From contig NZ_CP101114.1 in assembly GCF_024297065.1 (NCBI RefSeq), positions 558,001 to 622,000 on the forward strand: a stretch of 64,000 bases of DNA, read 5' to 3'. The stretch's first letter is position 1, and each line of letters opens with the position of its first letter. Shown here piece by piece: positions 10,025 to 20,899 of the stretch. This DNA is from Bartonella harrusi (GTDB lineage Bacteria; Pseudomonadota; Alphaproteobacteria; Rhizobiales; Rhizobiaceae). The notes under the pieces are model-generated. The model was not told where the DNA came from, searched no databases, and saw only the letters and a program-made list of their open reading frames with translations. A program made the translations under genes and the position numbers.

Positions 10025-10517
10025 TTTTGTTAAAACTTTGTAGATTGCAATCGTGGATAAAATGGCTTGGTTATAGAGCATATGTTAAAGGTGCCGACAA
10101 AAATGGTTTGCACATTATTACCAATAACGGATGTGTTGTAGAATTTAGGGCGCAAAAGAAGAGAAGAAAAGTGTTAGAGGGGGTTTATTGAAGATTCTAA
10201 CAAAGTTTTATGTGGTTAAAAATTTCAAACTTTCTACAATCTATTTTTCGTATAAATTTATCGAGTGTTTTGCAGATTTCTTCTTGAGGCGCTTTTTCAT
10301 CAAAAAAAATTATGCTTTTTGTAAGGAGAACACTTTTATACAATCAAATAAAGTGGGTTCTTTTTGTGGCAAACGATAAATACAGCCTAGAAATGGAGTA
10401 ACGATTAAAAATTTTATAAGAGATACGAAAGTTTTCATTTAAAACCGCATAATGCAATGATTTGGGATAAGATTCATCTAGAAGAACGGTACGTAATATC
10501 GTTAACGGAGTGTAATA
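10025..10517. other. Intergenic before cysS
   Basis: This 493-base AT-rich stretch separates the exported protein gene from cysS. Only short open frames without recognisable motifs are present on either strand. The promoter of cysS should lie here, but I could not pick a convincing one. Confidence 0.5.
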
Positions 10518-12026
10518 ATGAGAGAGTTGCGATTTTATAACACGCTTACACGTAAAAAAGAAATTTTTACACCGATAGATGCAACGAGAGTACGCCTTTA
10601 TGTTTGTGGTCCAACGGTTTACGATTATGCGCATATAGGCAATGCACGTCCGGTCATTGTTTTTGATATGTTGTTTCGTTTATTACGTCATATTTATGGT
10701 AAAGAGCATGTTATATACGCACGTAATATTACAGATGTAGATGATAAAATTAATGCACGAGCAGCTTGCGAATATCCAGAGTTAGCACTTAATGAGGCTA
10801 TTCGTCGATTAACGGAGCAAACCTATTCTCAATTTCAAAAAGACACGATAGCACTTGGTTGTTTGTTACCAACCAGTCAACCCCGTGCAACGGATCATTT
10901 AGAAGAGATGCGTTGTTTGATTAAACGGCTGCTTGAAAAAGGACATGCTTATATAGCGGAAAATCATATATTATTTTCTGTAAGCAGCATCAAAAATCAT
11001 CCCCATTACGGAGAATTTGCAAAACGTTCTTTAGAAGAAATGAGGGCAGGGGCACGTGTCGATGTTGCTGCTTATAAAAGGGAGGAGATGGATTTTGTTT
11101 TATGGAAACCTTCTCTAGAGGGGGAACCAGGTTGGGCATCGCCGGCAGGAATTCCTGTTTTAGGTCGTCCAGGGTGGCATATTGAGTGTTCAGCAATGTC
11201 AATGGCAAAACTGTTAAAACCTTATGGAGGTGGTTTAACTTGTGATAATCCAACAGCCAATATTTTTGATATTCATGGTGGTGGTATTGATTTGATTTTT
11301 CCTCATCATGAAAATGAGATTGCCCAAAGTTGTTCAGCTTTTGCAACAGAGCGAATGGCTAATTTTTGGATGCATAATGGTTTTTTACAGGTTGAAGGCC
11401 AAAAGATGTCTAAAAGCTTTGGTAATTTTATTACTATACGTTCTGTTTTAGAGAATGATTTTTTTGAATTTAATGATGTTTTAACAAAAGAAATGAAACA
11501 AAATTGGGCTGGTTTGTCCGCACGTTTTTCAATGTTACAAACCCATTATCGAGAACCATTAAATTGGACAATGCAGCGTTTAGCGCATTCTAGTAGAGAA
11601 TTGTATCGTTGGTATGAATTGCTTCGTCGTGAAAGAACATGTTTAGAGGAGAATGAAGTTTTTGATGACTCTTTGATCAATGCATTAAGTGATGATCTTA
11701 ATACTCCAAATGCATTTGCTCGTTTACGGCAATTTTATAAAACAGGCAATGCTATCGCTCTTGCAAATGCGATGCGTTTATTTGGGTTCTTGTGTCAAGA
11801 GTGGGTTATAGATGCAGAGTGCCCATTATTTATGAAAAAAACACGTCTTGATTCAAAATTTATCGAACAGCGCATTGCCGAAAGGCTACAACTTATCCAT
11901 AATAAAGAATGGGCAGCTGCGGATACTATTCGTGATGAGCTTGCAGCCGAGGGGGTTGTTTTAAAAGATGAAAAAGACCCACAAACTGGCGAGCGTATAA
12001 CTGTGTGGGATATACGAAATTTATAA
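10518..12026 (+). CDS. cysS: Cysteinyl-tRNA synthetase
   Basis: The 502-aa class I synthetase charges tRNA-Cys. The HIGH-type motif AHIGNARP lies near residues 38-45, next to the zinc-ligand Cys30. The GWHIECSAM zinc segment and the KMSKSFGN loop are intact. It is somewhat longer than the roughly 460-aa E. coli enzyme. A tRNA-Cys gene is also in this window (48255-48328). Confidence 0.96.
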   Translation: MRELRFYNTLTRKKEIFTPIDATRVRLYVCGPTVYDYAHIGNARPVIVFDMLFRLLRHIYGKEHVIYARNITDVDDKINARAACEYPELALNEAIRRLTEQTYSQFQKDTIALGCLLPTSQPRATDHLEEMRCLIKRLLEKGHAYIAENHILFSVSSIKNHPHYGEFAKRSLEEMRAGARVDVAAYKREEMDFVLWKPSLEGEPGWASPAGIPVLGRPGWHIECSAMSMAKLLKPYGGGLTCDNPTANIFDIHGGGIDLIFPHHENEIAQSCSAFATERMANFWMHNGFLQVEGQKMSKSFGNFITIRSVLENDFFEFNDVLTKEMKQNWAGLSARFSMLQTHYREPLNWTMQRLAHSSRELYRWYELLRRERTCLEENEVFDDSLINALSDDLNTPNAFARLRQFYKTGNAIALANAMRLFGFLCQEWVIDAECPLFMKKTRLDSKFIEQRIAERLQLIHNKEWAAADTIRDELAAEGVVLKDEKDPQTGERITVWDIRNL

Positions 12027-12068
12027 TTCGGGTACTTTAGCAGCTTCCATAACAAGGGAGACAGTTTG

Positions 12069-12638
12069 ATGGAATTTTTATATCATTACGGTTATGTCAC
12101 ACTTAAATTGGTTGTAGGACTTATCGCCTTCCTCTTGATTTTAAGAACAACAGGGCGCGGAAGTCTCAGTCAAATGACACCCGTTGATTTGGTCAGCAAT
12201 TTTGTCATGGGGGGTATTCTTGGAGGCGTTGTTTATAATCCCAATATTACGACTGTTCAATTGTTGCTTGTTTTATTGATTTGGCAAACTTTGATTGTAT
12301 CTCTTAATTTTTTGGCACGCTATTCAGTTTTTTTTCGTCGTCTGATTGCTGGGCAGAAGACAGCATTGGTTTTAGATGGTGTCTTTCAAATAGATAGGAT
12401 TAAAAATTTGAATATCAGTGTAAATAATTTGATCACGATGTTACGGATTAAAGGTTGTAGTTTACATGAAGCCGCTTTTGTTCATTTAGAAACCAGTGGT
12501 GATTGTTCTGTAGTTAAAAAGGAAGAAGGAAAGAAGTCTGTCATTTTAGTAGAGAATGGTGAAATTATAGATGATGGACTTCAAGAGATTGGTAAATCAA
12601 AGACATGGCTTCAAGCAGAATTAAAAAAAAGCGTGTAA
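12069..12638 (+). CDS. DUF421 (YetF-type) membrane protein
   Basis: The 189-aa protein has three hydrophobic segments in its first 90 residues and a small soluble C-terminal domain. The sequence LRTTGRGSLSQMTPVDLV and the following NFVMGGILGG match the conserved core of DUF421/YetF proteins, whose role is poorly understood. The ATG at 12069 follows the ribosome binding site AAGGGAG; an in-frame TTG sits directly before it. It follows cysS by 42 bases. Confidence 0.82.
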   Translation: MEFLYHYGYVTLKLVVGLIAFLLILRTTGRGSLSQMTPVDLVSNFVMGGILGGVVYNPNITTVQLLLVLLIWQTLIVSLNFLARYSVFFRRLIAGQKTALVLDGVFQIDRIKNLNISVNNLITMLRIKGCSLHEAAFVHLETSGDCSVVKKEEGKKSVILVENGEIIDDGLQEIGKSKTWLQAELKKSV

Positions 12639-12850
12639 AGGTTGAGAATTTATTTGCAGCAGAATGGTATGAGAATACAGACCAAAATAATAAACCTTAT
12701 AGTGGATTATTTCTTGTCCCTTTTTCAAAAACAGTCTAACTTAACCGCTAATACATATACTGACTAAAAGTGTATAAAGATGAGCTGTAAATGGCAAGAG
12801 GGGAGGCATTCCCGTGCTTGTTAAGTGGATGATAGAGAAATAAGAGTTTT

Positions 12851-14728
12851 ATGAAACAGAATAAAATGACAAAAACCGTATCGTCAGATACAGGTCAGAC
12901 TTTTCGCACACTTTATAATCTATGGCCTTATATGTGGCCTGCGGATCGGCGTGATCTAAAAACGCGTGTTTTATGGGCGATATTTTATCTTGTTTTAGCT
13001 AAACTTATTCTCATATCTGTACCGTATTTCTTTAAATATGCTACAGATACTCTTGATGCAAGTCTCTCCACATCGAGATCATCCAGTTATATTGTTCCTA
13101 TCATGCTTGTTTTGGCATATAATGTTGCACGGATTGTTCAAGCTGCATTAAATCAGTTGCGTGATTCTCTGTTTGCAACCGTTGGTCAACATGCCATCCG
13201 CCAGTTAGCCTATAAAACCTTTATACATATTCATGGATTATCTTTGCGCTTTCATTTGGAAAAGCGAACTGGTGGGCTTTCTCGCGTCATTGAGCGTGGC
13301 ACAAAGGGAATTGAAGCGATTGTTAGATTTTCAATTCTCAATACAGTGCCAACGGTTTTGGAATTTGTTTTGACAGCACTTGTCTTTTATATAGGTTATG
13401 GATGGCATTATCTGCTCATCGTTGTAATAATGGTTTGTCTTTATACTTGGTTTACAATTAAGGCAAGCGATTGGCGTATTCGTATTCGGCATAAAATGAA
13501 TATGGCAGATACTGAGGCCAATACGCGTGCTGTTGATTCTCTTTTGAATTTTGAAACAGTCAAATATTTTTGCAATGAAACTCTGGAAGCACATAGATTT
13601 GATTCTTCTATGGAAAATTATGAAAAAGCTGCAACCAAAATTTGGACATCATTAAGCTGGCTTAATTTTGGTCAGGCTTTTATTTTCGGTATCGGAATGA
13701 CTATTCTGATGTTGATGTCCGCGTATGAAGTTTTTCATAAGACACAAACTTTAGGAGATTTCGTTTTTATTAATGCACTTTTAATACAGCTCTCTATTCC
13801 ATTGAATTTTATTGGTTCAATTTACCGTGATGTTCGACAAGGATTAACTGATATTGAAGCCATGTTTGATCTTTTAGATGTTCCACAGGAGATCATTGAT
13901 AAATCAGATGCCAAACCATTAATAGTGCGTTGTGGAGCTATTAGGTTTCATCAGGTAAAATTTTCCTATAGTCCAGATCGCCAGATTCTCAAAGATATTG
14001 ATTTTGAAGTTCCTGGAGGTAAAACAGTTGCAATTGTTGGTCCATCAGGTGCTGGCAAATCGACTATTTCTCGATTACTTTTTCGTTTTTATGATGTTGA
14101 TTCAGGTTCCATCACAATTGATGGACAAGATATTCGTGATGTAACGCAAAAAAGTTTACGTGAAGCTATTGGCATGGTACCGCAGGATACGGTATTATTT
14201 AATGATACAATTGCATATAATATTTTCTATGGGCGTCCAGCTGCTACAGATGAAGAGATGCGCAAAGCTGCTGAAATGGCACAGATATCAAAATTTATTG
14301 AGATGCTTCCGGAAGGTTTTCAGTCTATGGTAGGTGAACGTGGACTTAAACTATCAGGTGGTGAAAAGCAACGTGTCGCTATTGCACGGACATTATTGAA
14401 AGCACCCCCCCTTCTCATTTTGGATGAAGCAACAGCAGCCCTTGATACGGCAACAGAACAGGAAATTCAACAGGCTCTAGATATCGTCAGCCGTGGGCGG
14501 ACAACCTTAATCATTGCGCATCGTCTTTCTACTGTTATTAATGCTGATGAAATTTTGGTTCTTAAAAATGGCCGCATTATTGAAAATGGCACACATGCAC
14601 AGCTTTTACATAAGAAAGGTCTCTATGCTTCAATGTGGAATAAGCAGCTTGAAGCATCGCAAGCTGAAGAAAAATTACGTAAAATGCGTGAAGAAGATGA
14701 GATAGGCGTTGTTAATCGTAAAAAATAA
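12851..14728 (+). CDS. ABC exporter, Atm1/HMT1 type
   Basis: This 625-aa half-transporter has an N-terminal six-helix membrane domain (about residues 40-330) fused to a nucleotide-binding domain. Walker A is GPSGAGKST, the signature is LSGGEKQRVAIARTLL, and the Walker B region ends LILDEAT. The N-terminal LWPYMWPADRRDLK and the RGTKGIEAI segment match the Atm1/ABCB7/HMT1 group, which exports glutathione-linked sulfur or metal species. It should work as a homodimer in the inner membrane. Confidence 0.88.
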   Translation: MKQNKMTKTVSSDTGQTFRTLYNLWPYMWPADRRDLKTRVLWAIFYLVLAKLILISVPYFFKYATDTLDASLSTSRSSSYIVPIMLVLAYNVARIVQAALNQLRDSLFATVGQHAIRQLAYKTFIHIHGLSLRFHLEKRTGGLSRVIERGTKGIEAIVRFSILNTVPTVLEFVLTALVFYIGYGWHYLLIVVIMVCLYTWFTIKASDWRIRIRHKMNMADTEANTRAVDSLLNFETVKYFCNETLEAHRFDSSMENYEKAATKIWTSLSWLNFGQAFIFGIGMTILMLMSAYEVFHKTQTLGDFVFINALLIQLSIPLNFIGSIYRDVRQGLTDIEAMFDLLDVPQEIIDKSDAKPLIVRCGAIRFHQVKFSYSPDRQILKDIDFEVPGGKTVAIVGPSGAGKSTISRLLFRFYDVDSGSITIDGQDIRDVTQKSLREAIGMVPQDTVLFNDTIAYNIFYGRPAATDEEMRKAAEMAQISKFIEMLPEGFQSMVGERGLKLSGGEKQRVAIARTLLKAPPLLILDEATAALDTATEQEIQQALDIVSRGRTTLIIAHRLSTVINADEILVLKNGRIIENGTHAQLLHKKGLYASMWNKQLEASQAEEKLRKMREEDEIGVVNRKK

Positions 14729-14843
14729 GCTATGTAAACGTGACCGATAACTTTATAGGGAGTGATGCGTTAAATACACAAAAGGATAAGAAAAAAACAG
14801 AAGGTTTATGACTTATTAAAATGATCTATGAATAGGAAATTAT

Positions 14844-15542
14844 ATGAGTATTCTACAATCTATCCATAATGGCTTTGTGCCAATTCATAAAGAAGGTTAT
14901 CCTTTTATTGTCGTATTTTTTGTTCTTTCTCTCATTCTTGGTTGGATGTGGAATCCACTGTTTTGGTGTGGTCTTGTCCTCACGGTGTGGTGTATTTATT
15001 TTTTTCGTGATCCAGATCGCGTCATTCCTTTAAATTCAAATTGGATTATGTCGCCTGCTGATGGTCGTATCTCGTTTGCCGAACCGTGTGTTCCACCTGA
15101 GGAATTGGGATTAGGCAAAGAAGAAATGATCAGAATTTCCGTATTTATGAATATTTTTTCGTGCCATATTAATCGCATTCCTATAAGTGGTACAATAGAA
15201 TCTATAGTTTATCGTCCAGGACAGTTTGCCAATGCAGAGCTTGATAAGGCCAGTCAGTTTAATGAGCGGAATGGGGTGGTTATTGATAGCAAACATGGTA
15301 AAATTGGGATGGTGCAAATAGCTGGAATGGTTGCTCGCCGGATTGTTTGTTGGTCAAAAGAACATGATTCCGTTGTTACTGGAGAAAGATTTGGATTAAT
15401 TCGTTTTGGTTCTCGCCTTGATATTTATATCCCAAGAGAAGTGAAATTGCGTGTTGCTGTTGGTCAGACGGCAATTGCAGGAGAAACGGTTTTAGGTTCT
15501 TTTGATGATAAGAGTGCTACAACGGATTTCAGATTTGATTAG
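14844..15542 (+). CDS. psd: Phosphatidylserine decarboxylase
   Basis: The 232-aa proenzyme makes phosphatidylethanolamine from phosphatidylserine. It belongs to the short form of the family. Two hydrophobic segments lie at residues 21-50, and the self-cleavage site that forms the pyruvoyl group is the FGS motif (Gly189-Ser190). The pssA gene starts eight bases after its stop, so the two successive steps of phosphatidylethanolamine synthesis are co-transcribed. Confidence 0.94.
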   Translation: MSILQSIHNGFVPIHKEGYPFIVVFFVLSLILGWMWNPLFWCGLVLTVWCIYFFRDPDRVIPLNSNWIMSPADGRISFAEPCVPPEELGLGKEEMIRISVFMNIFSCHINRIPISGTIESIVYRPGQFANAELDKASQFNERNGVVIDSKHGKIGMVQIAGMVARRIVCWSKEHDSVVTGERFGLIRFGSRLDIYIPREVKLRVAVGQTAIAGETVLGSFDDKSATTDFRFD

Positions 15543-15550
15543 GATAAAAA

Positions 15551-16390
15551 ATGAAAAACTTTTCGCTCTTTTCTTCATTTAATCCTGAAGGGCAGCATGA
15601 TGATGGTGCAAATCGCTGGCGTTCACCTACACCGATGCGGTATGTCATTCCAAATGTTATCACTATTTTGGCAATTTGCGCAGGGATGAGCAGTATTCGT
15701 TTAGCTTTTGAGCATCGTTATGAAGCTGCTATTTTAATGGTGCTTTTAGCAGCAGTCTTAGATGGCGCTGATGGACGTATCGCTCGTTTGATGGATGGCA
15801 GTTCATCTTTTGGAGCACAGATGGATTCTCTTGCTGATGTCATTAATTTTGGTGTTGCACCTGCGCTTATTGTCTACTCCTTTGTTTTGGCTCAAGCACA
15901 CCAAGTTGGTTGGGTGGCAGCACTTGTTTATTGTGTTGCTTGTTGTTTGCGGTTAGCGCGTTTTAATGTGATGTTAGATAATAAGGATACACCAAAATGG
16001 CAGGATAATTATTTTATTGGTGTTCCTGCACCAGCAGGAGCGTTATTGCTTCTTTTGCCTATGTATCTAGGGGCTCTTGGTTTGATGCCGAGTTGGAGCT
16101 GGGCATTATTTTTTAGTCTTTATACTGTAATTATTGCTTTTCTGTTGGTTAGTCGTTTACCGGTGTGGAATGCAAAGACAATCGACCAAAATTTGAGGCG
16201 TGATATTGTTGTACCATGCATGTTGGGGGTTGTGATTTATGTAGGTTTTCTTGCAACTTATACATGGTATACTTTACTCATTACAGCTGTTTGCTATATG
16301 ATTTTTCTCCCCTGTAGTTTTGTGGTTTATCATAAACGGGCTCTTTTGGAAGAAAAAAAGAGTAATACGAAAACTCTCCAAAAATCATAG
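15551..16390 (+). CDS. pssA: CDP-diacylglycerol-serine O-phosphatidyltransferase
   Basis: This 279-aa membrane enzyme makes phosphatidylserine from CDP-diacylglycerol and serine, feeding Psd. The CDP-alcohol phosphatidyltransferase motif is seen as DGADGRIARL followed by FGAQMDSLAD. Several hydrophobic helices follow. It starts eight bases after psd and closes this plus-strand run; the next gene converges from the other side. Confidence 0.93.
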   Translation: MKNFSLFSSFNPEGQHDDGANRWRSPTPMRYVIPNVITILAICAGMSSIRLAFEHRYEAAILMVLLAAVLDGADGRIARLMDGSSSFGAQMDSLADVINFGVAPALIVYSFVLAQAHQVGWVAALVYCVACCLRLARFNVMLDNKDTPKWQDNYFIGVPAPAGALLLLLPMYLGALGLMPSWSWALFFSLYTVIIAFLLVSRLPVWNAKTIDQNLRRDIVVPCMLGVVIYVGFLATYTWYTLLITAVCYMIFLPCSFVVYHKRALLEEKKSNTKTLQKS

Positions 16391-16469
16391 AACTTTATAT
16401 TTTTTTGCAAAGAAAAGCAGCAATAGAACGAAGTCTAATTCAGATTTACGTTTTCATTCATGTCTATAG

Positions 16470-17222
16470 TTAATCAGGAACATGATAATCCATGAACCTA
16501 TTTTTACGGACATTAAAAAGTTTTCCTGTTTCTTTTAAATGAGGTGAGGATAAATGTGCTATTTTTGCTGCAACTTCTTGTGGTGAAGGGAGTGTTTGAG
16601 GATCTTCACCAGGCATGGCTTGTGCACGCATGGCAGTGCGTGTTGCACCGGGATCAACACAGTTAACTTTGATAGAAGTTTGTTTTAGTTCTTCTGCCCA
16701 GCATCGCGCAATAATTTCTAAAGCAGCTTTAGAGGCAGCATAGGGTCCCCAGAAAGCGCGTGCAACATGAGCAACGCTTGAAGATAACAAAATTGCTCGT
16801 CCAGCATCAGATTTACGCAATAAAGGTTCTACAGCTTTCATTAACCGCCATTGGCTGATAAGGTTTATCTGTAAAACATTTTCAAATACTCTATTTTCGG
16901 TATGTGCTACTGGTGAGAGTGTTCCAAGGATTCCCGCACTGGTGACCATAATATCAAGCTTTTCCCAGCGTTTTGCAATTGAAACGCTAAGAGTGTCGAT
17001 ATTTTCCATATGATGTAAGTCGAGAGGGACTAGTGTTGCATGTGCACCTTTTTCTCGAATTTTATTGTCAAGTTCAGTGAGCCCACTCGTTGTTCGTGCA
17101 AGAGCGATAATATGAGCCCCGCGTGCCGCGAGCTCTAATGCTAAATGGTAACCAATACCCCTTGAGGCACCGGTAACAAGTGCAACACGACCAAAGAGAC
17201 TAAAATCAAGTTTTGTCATCAT
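16470..17222 (-). CDS. Short-chain dehydrogenase/reductase
   Basis: The 250-aa oxidoreductase has the NAD(P)-binding TGASRGIG motif, the catalytic serine in LSSSVAH and the YAASK catalytic pair. Substrate cannot be assigned. I chose the ATG at 17222, one base after the purF stop codon, so it is translationally linked to purF; an in-frame start at 17282 would lie within purF and add residues that do not look conserved. ATG at 17219 is equally possible. Confidence 0.86.
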   Translation of the reverse strand: MMTKLDFSLFGRVALVTGASRGIGYHLALELAARGAHIIALARTTSGLTELDNKIREKGAHATLVPLDLHHMENIDTLSVSIAKRWEKLDIMVTSAGILGTLSPVAHTENRVFENVLQINLISQWRLMKAVEPLLRKSDAGRAILLSSSVAHVARAFWGPYAASKAALEIIARCWAEELKQTSIKVNCVDPGATRTAMRAQAMPGEDPQTLPSPQEVAAKIAHLSSPHLKETGKLFNVRKNRFMDYHVPD

Positions 17223-17223
17223 A

Positions 17224-18717
17224 TTAATCTCTTGTTTTAAGAACAGAGGATTGATGAATTTGAGGAATACTTTCTTGATCAACGAGCTGTGTAGGGTAAT
17301 GTCCGGTAAAATAATGGTCAGTAAATTGTGGATCAGTATTATTTCGTTTTTCTCCTGCTACAGCAAGATAGAGACCATCAATTGAAAGAAACTCTAATGA
17401 ATCAGCACCAACAAAATTGCACATGGATTGTAAGTCTGGATATTGATTAGCCAATAAGCTTTCAACTTTAGGTGTATCAATGCCATAGAAATCGGGATAA
17501 AAAATCATAGGGCTAGAAATGCGCATATGCACTTCTTTTGCTCCTGCATCGCGGAGCATTCGTACAATTTTGAGGGATGTTGTTCCCCGTACAATGGAAT
17601 CATCAACTAAAATAACACGTTTTCCTTGGATAACAGAACGATTTGCAGAATGTTTTAATTTCACTCCAAAAGCGCGAATTTGTTGTGTTGGTTCAATAAA
17701 TGTGCGACCAACATAGTGGTTACGAATAATACCAAGTTCAAAGGGAATGCCAATTTCTTGCGCATAACCAATTGCTGCGGGTGTTCCACCATCAGGAACG
17801 GGAACCACGACATCACCTTCATACGGCGCTTCTTGGGCCAAATGAATACCCATATTTTTACGTACCGTGTAAACACTGCGTCCTCCAACGATTGAATCAG
17901 GACGCGCAAAATAAACATATTCAAAAAGACAAAGCTTTTCTGGTTTATCACTCTCTGGTTTTATAATTTTTTTAGTAATTTCCCCATTTTTCTGTATTTC
18001 ACATATAATAATTTCTCCATTTTTAACATCGCGCACATATTTTGCTCCAATAATATCAAGAGCACATGTTTCGGAACAGAAAATTGGTTTACCATCAAGT
18101 TCGCCCATCACGAGAGGTCTAATCCCTGTTGGGTCGCGTGCGGCAATAAGCTTTGTACGAGTGAGTGCCAACATGGCATATCCACCTTCTACTTGCCGAA
18201 TAGCATCAACAAAACGATCAGAGGACGATTCATAACGTGATCGCGCAATAAGATGGAGAAAAACTTCTGAATCTGATGTCGATTGACAAATAGCACCAGA
18301 AGTAATGAGTTCGCGGCGTAATGTCAGACCATTGGTGAGATTACCATTATGGGCAATAGCAATCCCTCCAGCTTTTAATTCCGCAAAAAGAGGTTGAACA
18401 TTACGTAATGCTATTTCTCCAGTTGTAGAATAACGAGTATGTCCGATAGCAAGATTTCCTGGTAAACGTGCAAGTGTTGCGGGATTTGTATAGTGATCAC
18501 CGACAAGACCGAGATACTTTTCTTGATGAAACATTTTATTATGGTAAGAGACAATACCAGCTGCCTCTTGCCCACGATGCTGAAGTGCATGAAGCCCGAG
18601 AGCTGTTAATGTTGCAGCATCTTCATGACCAAGAATACCAAAAACCCCACATTCTTCATGAAGGGTATCGCCATCCAATGCATAATCCTGACAGGAAACA
18701 TCGCTTTTTTTCATCAT
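17224..18717 (-). CDS. purF: Amidophosphoribosyltransferase
   Basis: The 497-aa enzyme carries out the first step of purine synthesis, making phosphoribosylamine from PRPP and glutamine. The glutaminase nucleophile is Cys23 in HEECGVFGI, implying removal of a 22-residue propeptide. The PRPP loop VILVDDSIVRGTTS is intact. cvpA lies immediately upstream on the same strand, an arrangement also found in E. coli. Confidence 0.96.
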   Translation of the reverse strand: MMKKSDVSCQDYALDGDTLHEECGVFGILGHEDAATLTALGLHALQHRGQEAAGIVSYHNKMFHQEKYLGLVGDHYTNPATLARLPGNLAIGHTRYSTTGEIALRNVQPLFAELKAGGIAIAHNGNLTNGLTLRRELITSGAICQSTSDSEVFLHLIARSRYESSSDRFVDAIRQVEGGYAMLALTRTKLIAARDPTGIRPLVMGELDGKPIFCSETCALDIIGAKYVRDVKNGEIIICEIQKNGEITKKIIKPESDKPEKLCLFEYVYFARPDSIVGGRSVYTVRKNMGIHLAQEAPYEGDVVVPVPDGGTPAAIGYAQEIGIPFELGIIRNHYVGRTFIEPTQQIRAFGVKLKHSANRSVIQGKRVILVDDSIVRGTTSLKIVRMLRDAGAKEVHMRISSPMIFYPDFYGIDTPKVESLLANQYPDLQSMCNFVGADSLEFLSIDGLYLAVAGEKRNNTDPQFTDHYFTGHYPTQLVDQESIPQIHQSSVLKTRD

Positions 18718-18799
18718 ATTCTTTCAGTTGTCATAGGAGGGATGATTATTTCATACTCCACATGTTATTGAGAATTTTTTACCCATGATAAATTATTTT

Positions 18800-19375
18800 C
18801 TATTTTGCTGAATTATTTTTTTCATGAGGGCGTTTATTCTGTATATTATCATCGTCTTTTTTAAAAAAATTTCCTGCTTTTTCAAGAACAGTGTCGAGGT
18901 TTTGAGGAAGGACATCCCAAATTTTTTGTCCCAATGAATCTAAGATGGGTTTTGTTGTCGCATTTTTTAACCAGTGAGCTTGGTTCTCGGGTTTAATGAG
19001 GGCATTAATAAGAAGCATACCAATAACCATGATCAATAAACCGCGAAATGCCCCAAAAACAAAACCGATAGTGCGGTCAAGGATACCAATGCGACTATCA
19101 ATAATAAAATCGGAGATTTTCATGGTAATAATTGAAGTAATAATAAGAACAATAATAAAAATTGTAACCAATGTTGTGATCAATGCAATCATTTTGTTAG
19201 AAAGATATTGTTCAAAGAAGGGCAAGAAAGGTTTAAATAAAAACAGTGTAGTAATAGCTGCGATTGCCCAAGAAATTAACGATAACACCTCGCGTGAAAA
19301 TCCTCGGAGCATAGCGAGAAAGGCGGACAACAGGATGACAACTAAGACAATTCCATCAAGGACTGTTATGATCAT
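18800..19375 (-). CDS. cvpA: CvpA family membrane protein
   Basis: The 191-aa protein has four hydrophobic segments in its first 120 residues and the family's early AMLRGFSREVLSL motif. CvpA proteins are linked to envelope homeostasis and colicin V production, and the exact activity is unknown. The C-terminus is polar and acidic-basic mixed. It lies between radA and purF on the same strand. Confidence 0.9.
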   Translation of the reverse strand: MIITVLDGIVLVVILLSAFLAMLRGFSREVLSLISWAIAAITTLFLFKPFLPFFEQYLSNKMIALITTLVTIFIIVLIITSIITMKISDFIIDSRIGILDRTIGFVFGAFRGLLIMVIGMLLINALIKPENQAHWLKNATTKPILDSLGQKIWDVLPQNLDTVLEKAGNFFKKDDDNIQNKRPHEKNNSAK

Positions 19376-19516
19376 TTGTTTGTTCCTTATACATAAAGTT
19401 GTGTTCTTTTAAGTTAGTATAAAAATGCATTTCTAGTTATGCTATTTTTTTTCTTATAACAGGGATGTTTTATATTTTGTAGATTTTTTTCTTTCTTATC
19501 ATATGTGTGGCGCAGA

Positions 19517-20893
19517 TCATTTTTTACCTGCAGTAATAGCGGCAACCAGCACAGGAAGATCAGAGAATGTTTTTTGTTGAAATTTGAACGCTTTCATTGT
19601 TTCATTTGTTGTAATAGGTTGAACAGCTCCCTGAAAACCAAGTTTTTTTGCTTCATTGATACGTTGTGCAGAATGTGCAACCGCGCGGATAGCTCCTGAA
19701 AGACTGATTTCACCAAAATAGACATGATCAGTTGGAAGAGGAATATTTGCGAGCGAAGAGACCAAAGCCGCTGCAACAGCTAAATCAGCTGCTGGTTCGG
19801 ATATGCGATATCCTCCTGCCACATTAAGATAGACATCATGTTGTCCAAAGCGAACACCACAATAAGCCTCTAAAACAGCAAGAATCATTGAAAGGCGATT
19901 GCCATCCCATCCTACAACAGCACGCCGTGGTGTTCCAAGTGAAGAGGGAGCCACAAGCGCTTGAATTTCTACGAGTATGGGACGCGTTCCCTCCATTCCT
20001 GCAAAAACAGCTGCACCTGGTGCTTTTTCATTTCGTTCACCTAAAAAAAGTTCGGATGGATTTATGACTTCCCGTAATCCTTTATCAGACATTTCAAAAA
20101 CACCAATTTCATCGGTTGGTCCAAAGCGATTTTTGACAGTTCTAAGGATTCGATAATGATGTCCGCCTTCACCTTCAAAATAGAGAACAGCATCAACCAT
20201 ATGTTCTACAACACGGGGCCCTGCAATTTGTCCATCTTTTGTAACATGTCCAACAAGAACAACAGCTGCTCCTGTTTTTTTTGCAAAGCGGATCATTGCT
20301 TGAGCACCAATACGAACTTGTGTGACCGTACCAGGAGCTGAATCTGCAGCATCTGACCATAAAGTTTGAATGGAATCGATAATAACCATATCGAGGTTTT
20401 TATGTTCCCTTAAGGTTGCAAGAATATCTTCAACATTTGTTTCAGCAGCAAGTTTTACCTCTGTATTCGCAGCTCCAAGTCTTTGAGCACGAAGGCATAT
20501 TTGTGCAAGTGCTTCTTCCCCTGAAACATAGATGACATTATGTCCCTTGCGTGATAAAGCAGCCGCTGTTTGTGTCAGCAATGTTGATTTTCCAATACCT
20601 GGGTCTCCACCAACAAGCAATGCCGATCCACGAACAAATCCCCCACCCGTAACACGATCAAGCTCATCGATGCCAGAATGGATACGAGGAGCATCTTGAA
20701 GATCTCCAGAAAGAGAAGTAAGGGCAACTATACGTCCCTTACGGATATTTTGCATTGGGCCGCTACCAATACCACTATTTTCATTTTCTTCGATAAGAGA
20801 ATTCCATTCACCACAGGAATTACATTTCCCAGACCAGCGTGAATGAACAGTTCCACAATTTTGGCAAATAAATTGAAGACGGTTACGTGCCAT
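19517..20893 (-). CDS. radA: DNA repair protein RadA
   Basis: The 458-aa branch-migration ATPase processes recombination intermediates. A four-cysteine zinc finger is at Cys10, Cys13, Cys24 and Cys27. Walker A reads GGDPGIGKSTLL, and the family-specific KNRFGPTDEIGVFEM motif and the C-terminal Lon-like domain follow. It starts six bases after dnaB, suggesting a dnaB-radA transcript. Confidence 0.96.
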   Translation of the reverse strand: MARNRLQFICQNCGTVHSRWSGKCNSCGEWNSLIEENENSGIGSGPMQNIRKGRIVALTSLSGDLQDAPRIHSGIDELDRVTGGGFVRGSALLVGGDPGIGKSTLLTQTAAALSRKGHNVIYVSGEEALAQICLRAQRLGAANTEVKLAAETNVEDILATLREHKNLDMVIIDSIQTLWSDAADSAPGTVTQVRIGAQAMIRFAKKTGAAVVLVGHVTKDGQIAGPRVVEHMVDAVLYFEGEGGHHYRILRTVKNRFGPTDEIGVFEMSDKGLREVINPSELFLGERNEKAPGAAVFAGMEGTRPILVEIQALVAPSSLGTPRRAVVGWDGNRLSMILAVLEAYCGVRFGQHDVYLNVAGGYRISEPAADLAVAAALVSSLANIPLPTDHVYFGEISLSGAIRAVAHSAQRINEAKKLGFQGAVQPITTNETMKAFKFQQKTFSDLPVLVAAITAGKK

Positions 20894-20899
20894 GATGAT

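Noticed and set aside
18468..18788. 106-codon plus-strand frame over purF
   Set aside because: It lies antisense to the highly conserved start of purF and shows no family resemblance.
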